A stretch of DNA of 8,894 bases from Planctomycetia bacterium (GTDB lineage Bacteria; Planctomycetota; Planctomycetia; Pirellulales; UBA1268), in assembly GCA_009923125.1 (NCBI GenBank), contig RFUD01000070.1:1-8894 (forward strand). Reading direction: 5' to 3'. How positions within the stretch are numbered: the first letter of the stretch is position 1; every line of letters starts with the position of its first letter. The position numbers and the translations under genes were made by a program. Below, one piece after another: positions 1-6,203 of this stretch. The notes below the pieces were generated by a model. The model searched no databases and was not told the origin of the DNA. It worked only from the letters and a program-made list of their open reading frames with translations.

Positions 1-244
1 GCTCGTACACGACGTCCTTCACCATCCGCGTGCCCGCGCACGACGGCTTGGCGGCACAGCTCGGTTCGCTGGCCGACGTCTCACACTTCGAACAACCCGC
101 CCTGGCGTGCGCGAAACCGACCGTGGTCAGTTTCGCAACGCCGTGCTTGTAGCTGGCGATCCCGCAGTACGCAGCGTCGGCGATCCTCACCGACGACGCG
201 ATACAGCAAAACGCCAGCAGACACACTCGCCACATCTGTTTCAT
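1..244 (-). CDS. Secreted Cys-rich planctomycete-type protein (partial, N-terminus)
   Basis: This reading frame opens at an ATG (242-244 on the plus strand) and stays open for 81 codons to the left edge, so the C-terminus is missing. A purine-rich GAGAGAGG lies about 10 nt upstream of the ATG and decides the start. The first ~24 residues look like a signal peptide: MKQMWR, then a hydrophobic stretch (CLLAFCCIASSV), then a small-residue cleavage region around ADA. The visible mature part is short and Cys-rich (Cys at about 27, 51, 54, 63 and 69), and ends in a TRMVKDVVYE-like segment. That ending resembles the VYE-type repeats in secreted Cys-rich planctomycete proteins, but the resemblance is weak and rests on memory. 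The protein is probably exported. Function is unknown. It is transcribed divergently from rex. Confidence 0.7.
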   Translation of the reverse strand, partial: MKQMWRVCLLAFCCIASSVRIADAAYCGIASYKHGVAKLTTVGFAHARAGCSKCETSASEPSCAAKPSCAGTRMVKDVVYE

Positions 245-540
245 GTCTGCTGCCTCTCTCGAGGACGGCTCCTCAAAACGGTGGAAACACTGGGAATGAA
301 AACCTGGGCGCGGAGGTGGCGACCCACTTCCGCACCCTGAAAACATCGACCACAAACTCGCCGCAGGTTGATCACTCCCCGCAATCGGCGCCGCTTTTCC
401 AGAACCCCAGGCGCGTTACAACCGGTGCAGATTGACCCGGGCGGTGGGTTTCGTTGCGATGTCGGGGACGCGCCGGGTAGATTTTGCCGGTGATCGGGGC
501 CCTGCGGCCCGCCGGCGGGGTTCTTCAAAGGCCGATTTCG
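245..540. other. Divergent intergenic region between the secreted-protein gene and rex
   Basis: No convincing gene lies in these 296 bases. The short frames crossing it on both strands lack ribosome sites and family motifs. It must hold the promoters of both flanking genes. For rex, the best candidate is TTGACC at 432-437 followed, after 17 nt, by a poor -10 (TGCGAT, 455-460), which is weak evidence. The DNA just before rex is very GC-rich and includes a 12-bp palindrome, CCCGCCGGCGGG, at 508-519. I looked for a Rex operator (TTGTGAA-N4-TTCACAA type) that would indicate autoregulation and saw no good match. The one strong structure is the hairpin at 306-337, listed separately. Confidence 0.5.
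306..337 (-). promoter_or_regulatory. Strong hairpin upstream of the secreted-protein gene; possible attenuator or terminator
   Basis: GCGGAGGTGG (310-319) pairs with CCACTTCCGC (324-333) across a 4-nt loop. There is one mismatched step (a G-U wobble in plus-strand RNA, A-C in minus-strand RNA). The stem extends past one mismatch by GGG (306-308) with CCC (335-337). Read on the minus strand, the stem is followed by AGG and a TTTT run (302-299), so it looks like a weak intrinsic terminator about 55 nt ahead of the minus-strand ATG. It could attenuate that gene, or end a short minus-strand transcript. On the plus strand no T-run follows. Confidence 0.4.
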
Positions 541-1221
541 ATGACCGATTCCCGACCACTTCAGCCCGGGGAGATCCCCTCCGACGCGACGGTTCCGAAG
601 GTCGTCGTCAGTCGGATCAGCCTCTACCTGCGCGAACTGCAGCGGCTCCAGGCGGCCGGCCAGCAGACGATTTCATCGAGCCAGCTCGGCACGCTGCTCG
701 GGTTCAGCGACGCCCAGGTCCGCAAGGATCTCGGGTTCTTCGGGCAGTTCGGCTATCCGGGCGTGGGATACCGCTGCGAGGAGCTGATCTCCGCGATGCG
801 CGACATCCTCGGCACCAACCACGCGTGGCCCGTGGTGATGCTGGGCGTGGGCAACCTCGGCCAGGCGCTCCTCGGCTACCGTGGCTTCGGCCGGCAGAAC
901 TTCTCGATCGAAGCCGCGTTCGATGCCGACCCGGCGAAGGTCGGTCAGGTCATCCAGGGGGTGCGGGTTCATCCGCTCGACGAACTGCCCGCCATCGTGA
1001 AATCCAGAGGCATCCGGCTGGGAATGATCGTCGTGCCCGCCGAACGGGCCCAGGAGGCGGCCGACCGGCTCGTGTCCGCCGGCATCGAGGGCATCGTGAA
1101 CTTCGCCCCGGTCACGCTCACGCTCCCGCCGCACGTGCAGAGCGTGTCGGTGGATCTGGCGATCGAGCTCGAGCAGCTCTCGTTTGCGGTGACGAGCCAG
1201 CTCGCGAAAGCCAGCCTGTAG
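541..1221 (+). CDS. rex: Redox-sensing transcriptional repressor Rex
   Basis: 226 residues, a typical Rex length. Rex senses the NADH/NAD+ ratio: it binds operator DNA when NADH is low and leaves it when NADH rises, which derepresses fermentative and respiratory genes. The N-terminal winged helix (about 20-75) carries the family signature: SRISLYLRELQRL, then SSQLGTLLGFSDAQVRKDL and FGQFGYPGVGY. A Rossmann domain follows, with the dinucleotide motif GVGNLG at 102-107, an acidic patch after the second strand (AAFDAD, 125-130), the VNFAP segment (186-190), and a C-terminal helix (VDLAIELEQLSF) typical of the domain-swapped dimer. The ATG at 541 is preferred because family similarity begins shortly after it and AAGG sits 9 nt upstream. 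An upstream in-frame ATG at 484 would add 19 residues unlike Rex. All expected motifs are present, so the gene looks intact. Confidence 0.95.
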   Translation: MTDSRPLQPGEIPSDATVPKVVVSRISLYLRELQRLQAAGQQTISSSQLGTLLGFSDAQVRKDLGFFGQFGYPGVGYRCEELISAMRDILGTNHAWPVVMLGVGNLGQALLGYRGFGRQNFSIEAAFDADPAKVGQVIQGVRVHPLDELPAIVKSRGIRLGMIVVPAERAQEAADRLVSAGIEGIVNFAPVTLTLPPHVQSVSVDLAIELEQLSFAVTSQLAKASL

Positions 1222-1242
1222 CCAGGCTTCGGCCGAACTTTG

Positions 1243-1374
1243 TGGGGCAAGCGTCTCGCTTGCCTGCACTCTTGGCGACCGGGACGGTCGCCCCACATGG
1301 GGCAAGCGTCTCGCTTGCCTGCACTCTTGGCGACCGGGACGGTCGCCCCACGTGGGGCAAGCGTCTCGCTTGCC
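1243..1374. repeat. Tandem 55-bp double-palindrome repeat (2.4 copies)
   Basis: Units begin with TGGGGCAAGCG at 1243, 1298 and 1353, giving an exact 55-bp period; the third is a 22-bp partial copy. Each full unit holds two perfect hairpins: GGCAAGCG-TCT-CGCTTGCC (8-bp stem, 3-nt loop) and GGCGACC-GGGAC-GGTCGCC (7-bp stem, 5-nt loop). The unit ends are also complementary (TGGGGC with GCCCCA). The block begins 21 nt after the rex stop codon and ends 54 nt before the selO start, so it may end or buffer the rex transcript. No T-run follows, so it is not a standard terminator. Related copies lie at 2921-2973, 5254-5317 and 6204-6311. Confidence 0.95.
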
Positions 1375-1415
1375 AAAAGCTGGAGCCGCGTTGGCGACAA
1401 CCTCCGTGCCCCTGC

Positions 1416-1421
1416 TACGCT
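1416..1421 (+). promoter_or_regulatory. Candidate -10 element for a leaderless selO transcript
   Basis: TACGCT lies only 7 nt before the selO ATG at 1429, and no ribosome-binding site is present. That spacing fits transcription starting at or next to the A of the start codon. A TTGGCG at 1391-1396 could be a -35, but the 19-nt spacing is long. The same TACGCTCGG string sits just upstream of the rluA-family ATG on the other strand. Confidence 0.35.
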
Positions 1422-1428
1422 CGGCGTC

Positions 1429-2912
1429 ATGCCTCGCCCCTCTCCGCCTTCCCTGCCAACCGCCGCCGGTTGGCGTTTCGACAACTCCTACGCCCGGCTC
1501 CCAGCGCCGTTCTTCACGCGCACCGCGCCGGCGCCCGTGCGCAGCCCCCGGCTCGTCGCGTTCAACGAGCCGCTCGCAGCCGATCTCGGTCTCGATGCCG
1601 TCGTGCTGAGGGAGGCCGGTGACGCGGTCTTCGCCGGTAACGAACTGCCGCCGGGGGCCGAGCCGATCGCCCAGGCCTACGCCGGCCACCAGTTCGGGCA
1701 CTTCACGAACCTCGGCGACGGCCGGGCGATCCTCCTCGGCGAGCAGATCACCCCCGACGGCCGGCGGTGCGACATCCAGCTCAAGGGTTCTGGCCGCACG
1801 CCATACTCGCGCAACGGCGACGGCCGCGCGGCCCTCGGGCCGATGCTGCGGGAATACCTGGTGAGCGAGGGGATGCACGCCCTCGGCATCCCCACGTCCC
1901 GCAGCCTCGTCGTGGCCACGGCGAGGCGGTTTTCCGCGAGCGGGCGCTGCAGGGCGCCGTTCTCACCCGCGTGGCCGCGAGCCACATCCGCGTCGGCACG
2001 TTTGAATATGCGGCGGCCCTCGGCGATCCCACCCTCCTGCCCGCGCTCCTCGACCACACTGTCGCGCGACACTATCCCGCGGTCGCGGCGGCCGACGACA
2101 AGGCGGTGGCATTTCTCGACGCCGTGGTCGAGCGACAGGCGGCGCTCATCGCCCGCTGGATGCTCGTGGGCTTCGTGCACGGCGTCATGAACACCGACAA
2201 CATGGCCGTGTCGGGTGAGACGATCGACTACGGGCCGTGCGCCTTTCTCGACACCTACGATCCCACGACGACATTCAGCTCGATCGACCGCGACGGCCGC
2301 TACGCCTATGGGAACCAGCCTGGGATCGCGCATTGGAACCTGGCCCGGCTCGCGGAGAGCCTGCTGCCGCTCATCCATGGCGACGAGACCACGGCCCTCG
2401 ACACGGCGCGGGCAGTGCTCGCCACGTTCCCGGAACGGTTCCAACGGCACTATCTCGCAGCCGCGCGGGCGAAGCTCGGGCTGACGACCGAGGAGGAAGG
2501 CGATGCCGCCCTGTTTGCGTCGCTTCTGCAGTGGATGCACGACACGCGGGCCGACTTCACGAGCACGTTCGCGAACCTCGCGCCCCTGGCGGAAGCAGAT
2601 TCGCCCGCACCGGCCGCAGCCGGCGACGAAGCCTTCGCGGCATGGTGCGGGCAATGGCTTGCCCGGCTCGCCCGCCAGCCTGGCTCACGGGCCGATGCGG
2701 CCGCCCGAATGCGTCTCGCAAACCCGCTCGTGATCCCGCGCAACCACCGCGTGGAGGAAGCCCTCAGTGCCGCGGAAGCCGGCGACCTCGCGCCCTTCGA
2801 GCGGCTGCTCGCCGCGATCCGCGCCCCCTTCGCCGACAAGCCCGACTCCGAACCCTACCGCTCCGCCCCGCCGGCCGGCTGCGGCCCCTACCGCACGTTC
2901 TGTGGCACGTGA
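1429..2912 (+). pseudogene. selO: Protein adenylyltransferase SelO (YdiU family), interrupted by a one-base frameshift
   Basis: SelO is a pseudokinase-fold enzyme that transfers AMP from ATP to protein hydroxyls; in E. coli it is tied to redox stress. Residues 1-164 read in one frame from the ATG at 1429 (AQAYAGHQFGHF at 82-92, IQLKGSGRTPYSR at 116-128, ending SLVVAT). The next family residues (GEAVFRERALQG) need the neighbouring frame. One missing G just after position 1920 explains this. With it restored the protein is 494 residues, normal for the family, and nothing else is lost. Key residues remain: Lys119, NTDN with catalytic-type Asp257, and metal-binding DYG at 267-269. Cys492, third from the end, matches the selenocysteine position of animal SelO. 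As sequenced, the first frame gives a truncated product that runs out of frame to 2190. There is no shift-prone heptamer at the site. A sequencing or assembly error is as likely as true inactivation. Confidence 0.9.
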
Positions 2913-2920
2913 CCCGAATG

Positions 2921-2973
2921 TGGGGCGAGCGTCCCGCTTGCCAAGCCGGCACTCGGCGACCGTCGGGCTCGCC
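2921..2973. repeat. Degenerate copy of the double-palindrome repeat
   Basis: This single unit starts with TGGGGCGAGCG 8 nt after the selO stop codon and has the same order of two hairpins as the block at 1243. The first is GGCGAGCG-TCC-CGCTTGCC (2924-2942, one imperfect pair). The second is GGCGA...TCGCC (2955-2973), whose stem has decayed to 5 bp. It appears to be an older, diverged copy. Confidence 0.8.
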
Positions 2974-2975
2974 AA

Positions 2976-3003
2976 TTCACCTGGCGATCAAATCCGCTAC
3001 GAT
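2976..3003 (+). promoter_or_regulatory. Candidate promoter for tRNA-Gln
   Basis: TTCACC (2976-2981) and TACGAT (2998-3003) are separated by 16 nt, and each matches 4 of 6 consensus bases of a sigma-70 -35 and -10. Transcription would start a few bases before the tRNA at 3016, as expected for a tRNA with a short leader. The -35 starts just after the repeat at 2921-2973. Confidence 0.35.
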
Positions 3004-3015
3004 CTTCGAGTCCCC

Positions 3016-3086
3016 TGCCCGATGGTGTAACGGTAGCACAAGGGATTTTGGTTCCCTTTGTCTAGGTTCGAATCCTAGTCGGGCAA
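3016..3086 (+). tRNA. trnQ: tRNA-Gln (anticodon UUG)
   Basis: A full cloverleaf can be folded by hand over 71 nt. The acceptor stem is TGCCCGA (3016-3022) with TCGGGCA (3079-3085), all seven pairs perfect. The D-stem is GTGT with GCAC around the loop AACGGTA. The anticodon stem AGGGA with TCCCT closes the loop TTTTGGT, giving anticodon TTG at 3048-3050. There is a 4-nt variable region, and the T-stem CTAGG with CCTAG surrounds TTCGAAT. The discriminator base is A and the 3' CCA is not encoded. The U1-A72 first pair is the identity feature that the GatCAB amidotransferase uses on tRNA-Gln in bacteria charging glutamine indirectly; that this organism does so is inference. The gene stands alone between selO and the PEP-CTERM gene. 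Confidence 0.97.
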
Positions 3087-3093
3087 GTTTCTT

Positions 3094-3112
3094 TCCGGGG
3101 CGGCCCCCCGGA
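3094..3112 (+). terminator. GC hairpin after tRNA-Gln, possible terminator
   Basis: TCCGGGG (3094-3100) and CCCCGGA (3106-3112) form a perfect 7-bp stem with a 5-nt loop, 8 nt after the tRNA ends. No T-run follows it, so it may be a processing or weak termination signal rather than a classic intrinsic terminator. Confidence 0.35.
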
Positions 3113-3149
3113 CGGCCACGCGCTTGCATCGGCCGCAGCGGTTGGCGAG

Positions 3150-3155
3150 TATGTT
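3150..3155 (+). promoter_or_regulatory. Candidate -10 for the PEP-CTERM/DUF1559 pair
   Basis: TATGTT lies 33 nt before the start codon at 3188, leaving a short leader that contains the GGAG ribosome site (3178-3181, 6 nt before the ATG). TTGCAT at 3124-3129 is the nearest -35-like sequence, but its 20-nt spacing is too long for a good promoter. The call is therefore weak. Confidence 0.25.
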
Positions 3156-3187
3156 GGCGGTTCCCGCCCCCCCTTCTGGAGCGCATC

Positions 3188-4243
3188 ATGCCTCGGGCAC
3201 TTGTGAGCCGCCTTCGCCGCGTCCTCGGAATCCTCGGCCTGTTGATCGCGGTGAACGCGGCAGCGGCAGCTCGGGCCGACATCGCCTACTTCGTCAGCAA
3301 AACGACCGGTGGGCTGTATCGATTCGAGACCTCGGGCACGGCGATCACGGCGCTCACGGGAACCAACACGTTTCCAGATGCATCCGCACTCGCTCTGGGC
3401 TCCGACGGCAATCTGTATGTCGGCGACTCGACCAACGGCGGCAGTATCAGACGGTATGTCATGACGAGTGGCAGCGTCTCGACGGTCGTGACGCTCAGTG
3501 GTTCAAATCCGGCTTTCGGCAGCGGGCCTGTGTCGCCAGCAGCGATAGCGTTCACCCCCGGCGGGGCGATGCTCGTGGGGCGTAATCCTCAAGCGGCATT
3601 CTCGGGCTATCCCAACGGGCAAATCCTCGAGGTCGTCGGATGGAATGGGAGCACGCCGACGGTGCAAAACTACTCGTCCGGCACGGGCGGCAACTATCAA
3701 ACCGGCCTGACAGTCGCGCCCGACGGAACACTGTACGCATCGAATACGACCTACGACATTTTCGCAGCGCCGCTGCCCGCGCTTGTCGGTGACGTCCTCA
3801 AGTTCGACGGTTCGGGCGTTTATCAAGCGGTTGTCGCTGCCGATGGCACGGCCACTGGCGGACTCTCAGGCCCGGCGGGCCTTGGTGTGTTCGGGAGTTC
3901 GCTCTTCATCGCGAGCACGATGAACGGCAACGTTTACAAAACTGATCTGACCAATTCAAACACAGCGACCAACACGACGCTTTTTGCGTCAACAGGCGGT
4001 GACTATCTTGGGCCGCTCGCCATGCTCTCCGACGGTGGATTGCTCGTGGGCAGCGTATCCGGCGTGCCCGGACTGATCTACGAATTCAACACATCGGGCA
4101 CTCTTGTCGGCGCTTTCGGCGATGCCGCATACGGGCAGATCGGTGGCGTGGTGGCCGTGCCTGAGCCTGCGACGGTTCTTCTCTTTTTCGCGGGGGCGGT
4201 GGGTGTGACGCTGTCGCGACTGCGTGGGCGGCGCGGAGCGTGA
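3188..4243 (+). CDS. PEP-CTERM-anchored beta-propeller-like secreted protein
   Basis: 351 residues. The start at 3188 has GGAG at 3178-3181, 6 nt upstream. Residues 1-30 form a signal peptide: an Arg-rich start (VSRLRRV), a hydrophobic core (LGILGLLIAVNAAAAA), and likely cleavage after ARA. The mature part has repeated strands of the type LALGSDGNLYVGD (68-80), IAFTPGGAMLVG (120-131), LTVAPDGTLYAS (174-185), LGVFGSSLFIAS (232-243) and LAMLSDGGLLVG (278-289). These fit an NHL or SMP-30-like propeller; ligand or activity cannot be told. The C-terminus is a textbook PEP-CTERM sorting signal: VPEP at 324-327, a hydrophobic helix at about 328-342, and the basic tail RLRGRRGA. Such proteins are processed by an exosortase, none of which is in this window. 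Codons are less GC-rich than in neighbouring genes. The last bases overlap the next gene. Confidence 0.92.
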   Translation: MPRALVSRLRRVLGILGLLIAVNAAAAARADIAYFVSKTTGGLYRFETSGTAITALTGTNTFPDASALALGSDGNLYVGDSTNGGSIRRYVMTSGSVSTVVTLSGSNPAFGSGPVSPAAIAFTPGGAMLVGRNPQAAFSGYPNGQILEVVGWNGSTPTVQNYSSGTGGNYQTGLTVAPDGTLYASNTTYDIFAAPLPALVGDVLKFDGSGVYQAVVAADGTATGGLSGPAGLGVFGSSLFIASTMNGNVYKTDLTNSNTATNTTLFASTGGDYLGPLAMLSDGGLLVGSVSGVPGLIYEFNTSGTLVGAFGDAAYGQIGGVVAVPEPATVLLFFAGAVGVTLSRLRGRRGA

Positions 4244-5247
4244 AGGGCGTGCGACGGTCCGGCGTCACACTCGTCGAGCTGCTCGTGGTCGTCGCGGTCA
4301 TCGGGACGCTCGTCGGCCTTCTCGCTCCGGGCGTGCAAGCGGCCCGCGAATCCGGGCGGCGGTCCCGTTGCATCAACAACCTTCGACAACTCGGCTTGTC
4401 GCTCGCGAATCACGAGTCAGCGCGCCGTGTATTTCCCGTTGGATCGGAATCGCGGGCATTCCCGGCGTATCCCAAGGTCACCGCACAGCACTGCCGCTGG
4501 TCCGCGCTCGCTCACCTCGCCCCGTTCTACGAAGAGCAATCGCTCCTCGCGGGGCTTGATACGTCCGTACCGCTTTACATCGATCTCCGACCTGACGCGA
4601 TCGCATCGCAGAACAAGCCGGTCGTCAAGACCGTCGTTTCTCTGTTTCTGTGCCCGAGTGACCGTGGGATCGCCGTCTCACCGATATTTGGCCCCACCAA
4701 TTACGCTGCCTCTACAGGCAGCGGCGCAGATGGCACGCCCTACGAGACAGATGGGCTGTTTTTCATCAACTCACGAATCCGCATGAAGGACATCACGGAC
4801 GGGGTGTCGAATACCGTCTCATTCGCGGAGAGCCTCCTCGGGGACTCAGCTTCGACAAATCGGGCGACCGTGACGGCGGCGAATGCCTACCAGTTCGTCA
4901 TGTCGGCACCGCTTTCCGAGACATCATGCGCATCGACCGCGGTCTGGAATTTCAGCGATCCACGGGGCTTTTCCTGGGCCAACGGCGAGTACCGCACAAC
5001 CATGTACAACCACAAGTTCACACCGAATGACGCGCGCATGGATTGCATGGGCGTGCTAATGAGCCCCGGGGGGCAAATCGATCGACTCTACGCCGCCTAC
5101 GGCTGGCGGGCGGCGCGGAGCCGGCACCCGGGCGGCGTGAATGTCGTCATGGCCGACGGCTCGGGGCAGTTCGTGAGCGACTCGGTCGATCCGGCTATCT
5201 GGAAGGCGCTCGCCACGCGGGCCGGCGGCGAGGCGGTGGGGCTGTAG
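4240..5247 (+). CDS. DUF1559 pseudopilin-like protein with H-X9-DG C-terminus
   Basis: 335 residues if it starts at the GTG at 4240, which overlaps the preceding stop as GTGA. A second GTG at 4249, 10 nt after the GGAG at 4235-4238, would give a leader of MRRSG and is an equally good start. A type IV prepilin-like N-terminus follows: a short basic leader ending in Gly8, then VTLVELL with Glu at +5 of the mature protein, then a hydrophobic helix to about residue 30. The early motif RSRCINNLRQLGLSLANHES (41-60) and SLFLCPSD (134-141) are typical of DUF1559. The C-terminal H-X9-DG signature is exact: His296 and Asp306-Gly307. Planctomycetes carry many copies of this family; its function is unknown, though the export signal suggests an envelope or pseudopilus-like location. 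It is probably co-transcribed and translationally coupled with the PEP-CTERM gene. Confidence 0.93.
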   Translation: MKGVRRSGVTLVELLVVVAVIGTLVGLLAPGVQAARESGRRSRCINNLRQLGLSLANHESARRVFPVGSESRAFPAYPKVTAQHCRWSALAHLAPFYEEQSLLAGLDTSVPLYIDLRPDAIASQNKPVVKTVVSLFLCPSDRGIAVSPIFGPTNYAASTGSGADGTPYETDGLFFINSRIRMKDITDGVSNTVSFAESLLGDSASTNRATVTAANAYQFVMSAPLSETSCASTAVWNFSDPRGFSWANGEYRTTMYNHKFTPNDARMDCMGVLMSPGGQIDRLYAAYGWRAARSRHPGGVNVVMADGSGQFVSDSVDPAIWKALATRAGGEAVGL

Positions 5248-5253
5248 CGGACC

Positions 5254-5317
5254 GTGGGGCGACCGTCCCGGTCGCCGACAGGCCACGGCATCATGGCAAG
5301 CGAGACGCTTGCCCCAC
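5254..5317. repeat. Double-palindrome repeat, reverse orientation, between convergent genes
   Basis: The element is bounded by a perfect 7-bp inverted repeat, GTGGGGC (5254-5260) and GCCCCAC (5311-5317). Inside are GGCGACC-GTCCC-GGTCGCC (5258-5276) and GGCAAGCG-AGA-CGCTTGCC (5295-5313), both perfect. The order of the two hairpins is reversed relative to 1243-1374, so this copy is inverted, with a slightly longer linker. It fills nearly the whole gap between the DUF1559 stop and the stop of the minus-strand rluA-family gene, where a two-way transcription barrier would be useful. Confidence 0.93.
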
Positions 5318-5318
5318 T

Positions 5319-6187
5319 CTACTTGCGGAGCCACGCGAGAACCCGCTGCATGTCGGCCGGCAGCGGGCTCTCGAACCGCAACTCCTCGCCCGTCTCCGGA
5401 TGCACGAAGCCGAGCTCGGCCGCGTGCAGCATCACGCGGGGCGCCTGCGACTCGTCCACGATCTCGAAGTGTCGCGGCGCGGAATAGACGCGCTCGCCGC
5501 ACACCGGATGCCCCGTCTCCGCCATGTGGATCCGGATCTGGTGCGTGCGGCCCGTCTCCAGGCGGCACTCCACGAGGGTGTAGGCGTCGCCGAAGTGCTC
5601 CACGGGCCGCACGTGCGTGACCGACAGTTTGCCCTCGTCGGTGCCCGGAACTGCTCGGCGAGGATCCGCTCGGCGGGCACCGTGCGGGCAAACACCACGA
5701 GGCCGCTGGTCTCGCGGTCGATGCGGTGCACCGGCCGCACCGGCGGCTGGCGGCGGGGCTTCGCGCCGCGCGTGCCGAATCGCCGCGCGAGATATCGACC
5801 GATCGCGTCGGGCACCATCTCGTCGAGCGTGGGCTGTACCTGCCGCCGCCGGGCCGGCCACGATCGCTCTTCCGAATGCCGCGTGGTGGTGATGCCCGTC
5901 GGCTTTTCGACCACCACCACCGCGTCGTCGAGGTGCACGATGCGGACGTCGTCGGCCTTCGGCGGCGCGGCGGCGGCGGCAGCCAGCACCTTCACCACCT
6001 CTCCGTCCTTGAGCCGGCGGGCGACATCGGTGCAGATGTTGCCGTGGATCATCACGTGCCGCGACCGCACGAGCTTCTGCACGCGGCCCCAACTCGCCCC
6101 ATCGAGCTTCGCCCGCAGAAAGGCCGCGAGCGTCTGCCCCTTCTCGGCAGCCGTCACGTGATGCACCTTTCCGGGAGCCTGTTTCAT
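5319..6187 (-). pseudogene. RluA-family 23S rRNA-type pseudouridine synthase with internal deletion and frameshift
   Basis: Family members isomerise specific uridines in ribosomal RNA to pseudouridine. The N-terminal part reads from the ATG at 6187: an S4 RNA-binding domain (about 17-70), VEKPTGI (93-99), and the catalytic loop HRIDRETSG with Asp157. It stays in frame to ILAEQFR (181). The C-terminal 110 residues are also clear (VTHVRPVEHF, LETGRTHQIRIHM, SPLPADMQRVLAWLRK) but lie in another frame. The frames meet at 5644-5651. From my memory of related proteins, about 30-35 residues containing the central Y-x-A-x3-G strand region should lie between them, so this is more than a one-base error. 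The joint shares GTTCCGGG with both frames. As sequenced the product is frameshifted and should be inactive. An assembly collapse is an alternative. No ribosome site precedes the ATG. The exact family member (RluA, RluC or RluD type) is uncertain. Confidence 0.85.
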
Positions 6188-6193
6188 GAACCG

Positions 6194-6199
6194 AGCGTA
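6194..6199 (-). promoter_or_regulatory. Candidate -10 element for a leaderless rluA-family transcript
   Basis: Read on the minus strand, TACGCT is followed by CGGTTC and then the ATG at 6187, a 6-nt gap with no Shine-Dalgarno sequence. This is the same TACGCTCGG string and spacing class found before selO. The -35 region would fall within the repeat that starts at 6204, so insertion of the repeat may have shaped this promoter. Confidence 0.35.
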
Positions 6200-6203
6200 C
6201 CAC

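Noticed and set aside
340..540. Rex operator controlling its own gene
   Set aside because: No convincing TTGTGAA-N4-TTCACAA-like palindrome was seen upstream of rex.
1243..1374. Regular 55-bp repeats as a CRISPR array
   Set aside because: The whole 55-bp unit is identical, with no variable spacers, and there are only 2.4 copies. The internal hairpins fit a REP-type element.
673..1878. Long open frames on the minus strand opposite rex and selO, such as the 401-codon frame
   Set aside because: They mirror the real genes and the repeats in high-GC DNA, show no family motifs, and are rich in Arg, Gly and Ala as expected of shadow frames.
1918..1926. Programmed -1 frameshifting in selO
   Set aside because: The sequence around ACGGCG has no X-XXY-YYZ slippery heptamer, and the family is normally encoded in a single frame.
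2899..2912. Selenocysteine in SelO
   Set aside because: The position that is selenocysteine in animal SelO is an ordinary TGT cysteine codon here (2901-2903). The only TGA is the terminal stop, and no SECIS-like need arises.
3016..5317. Integrated genetic element with tRNA-Gln as the attachment site
   Set aside because: No integrase gene is present, and I found no second copy of the tRNA 3' end (around TTCGAATCCTAG) downstream in the window.
5043..6161. 372-codon plus-strand frame opposite the rluA-family gene
   Set aside because: It runs from inside the DUF1559 gene through the repeat and antisense to clear pseudouridine synthase sequence, with low-complexity Arg/Ala-rich content. It is an antisense shadow.
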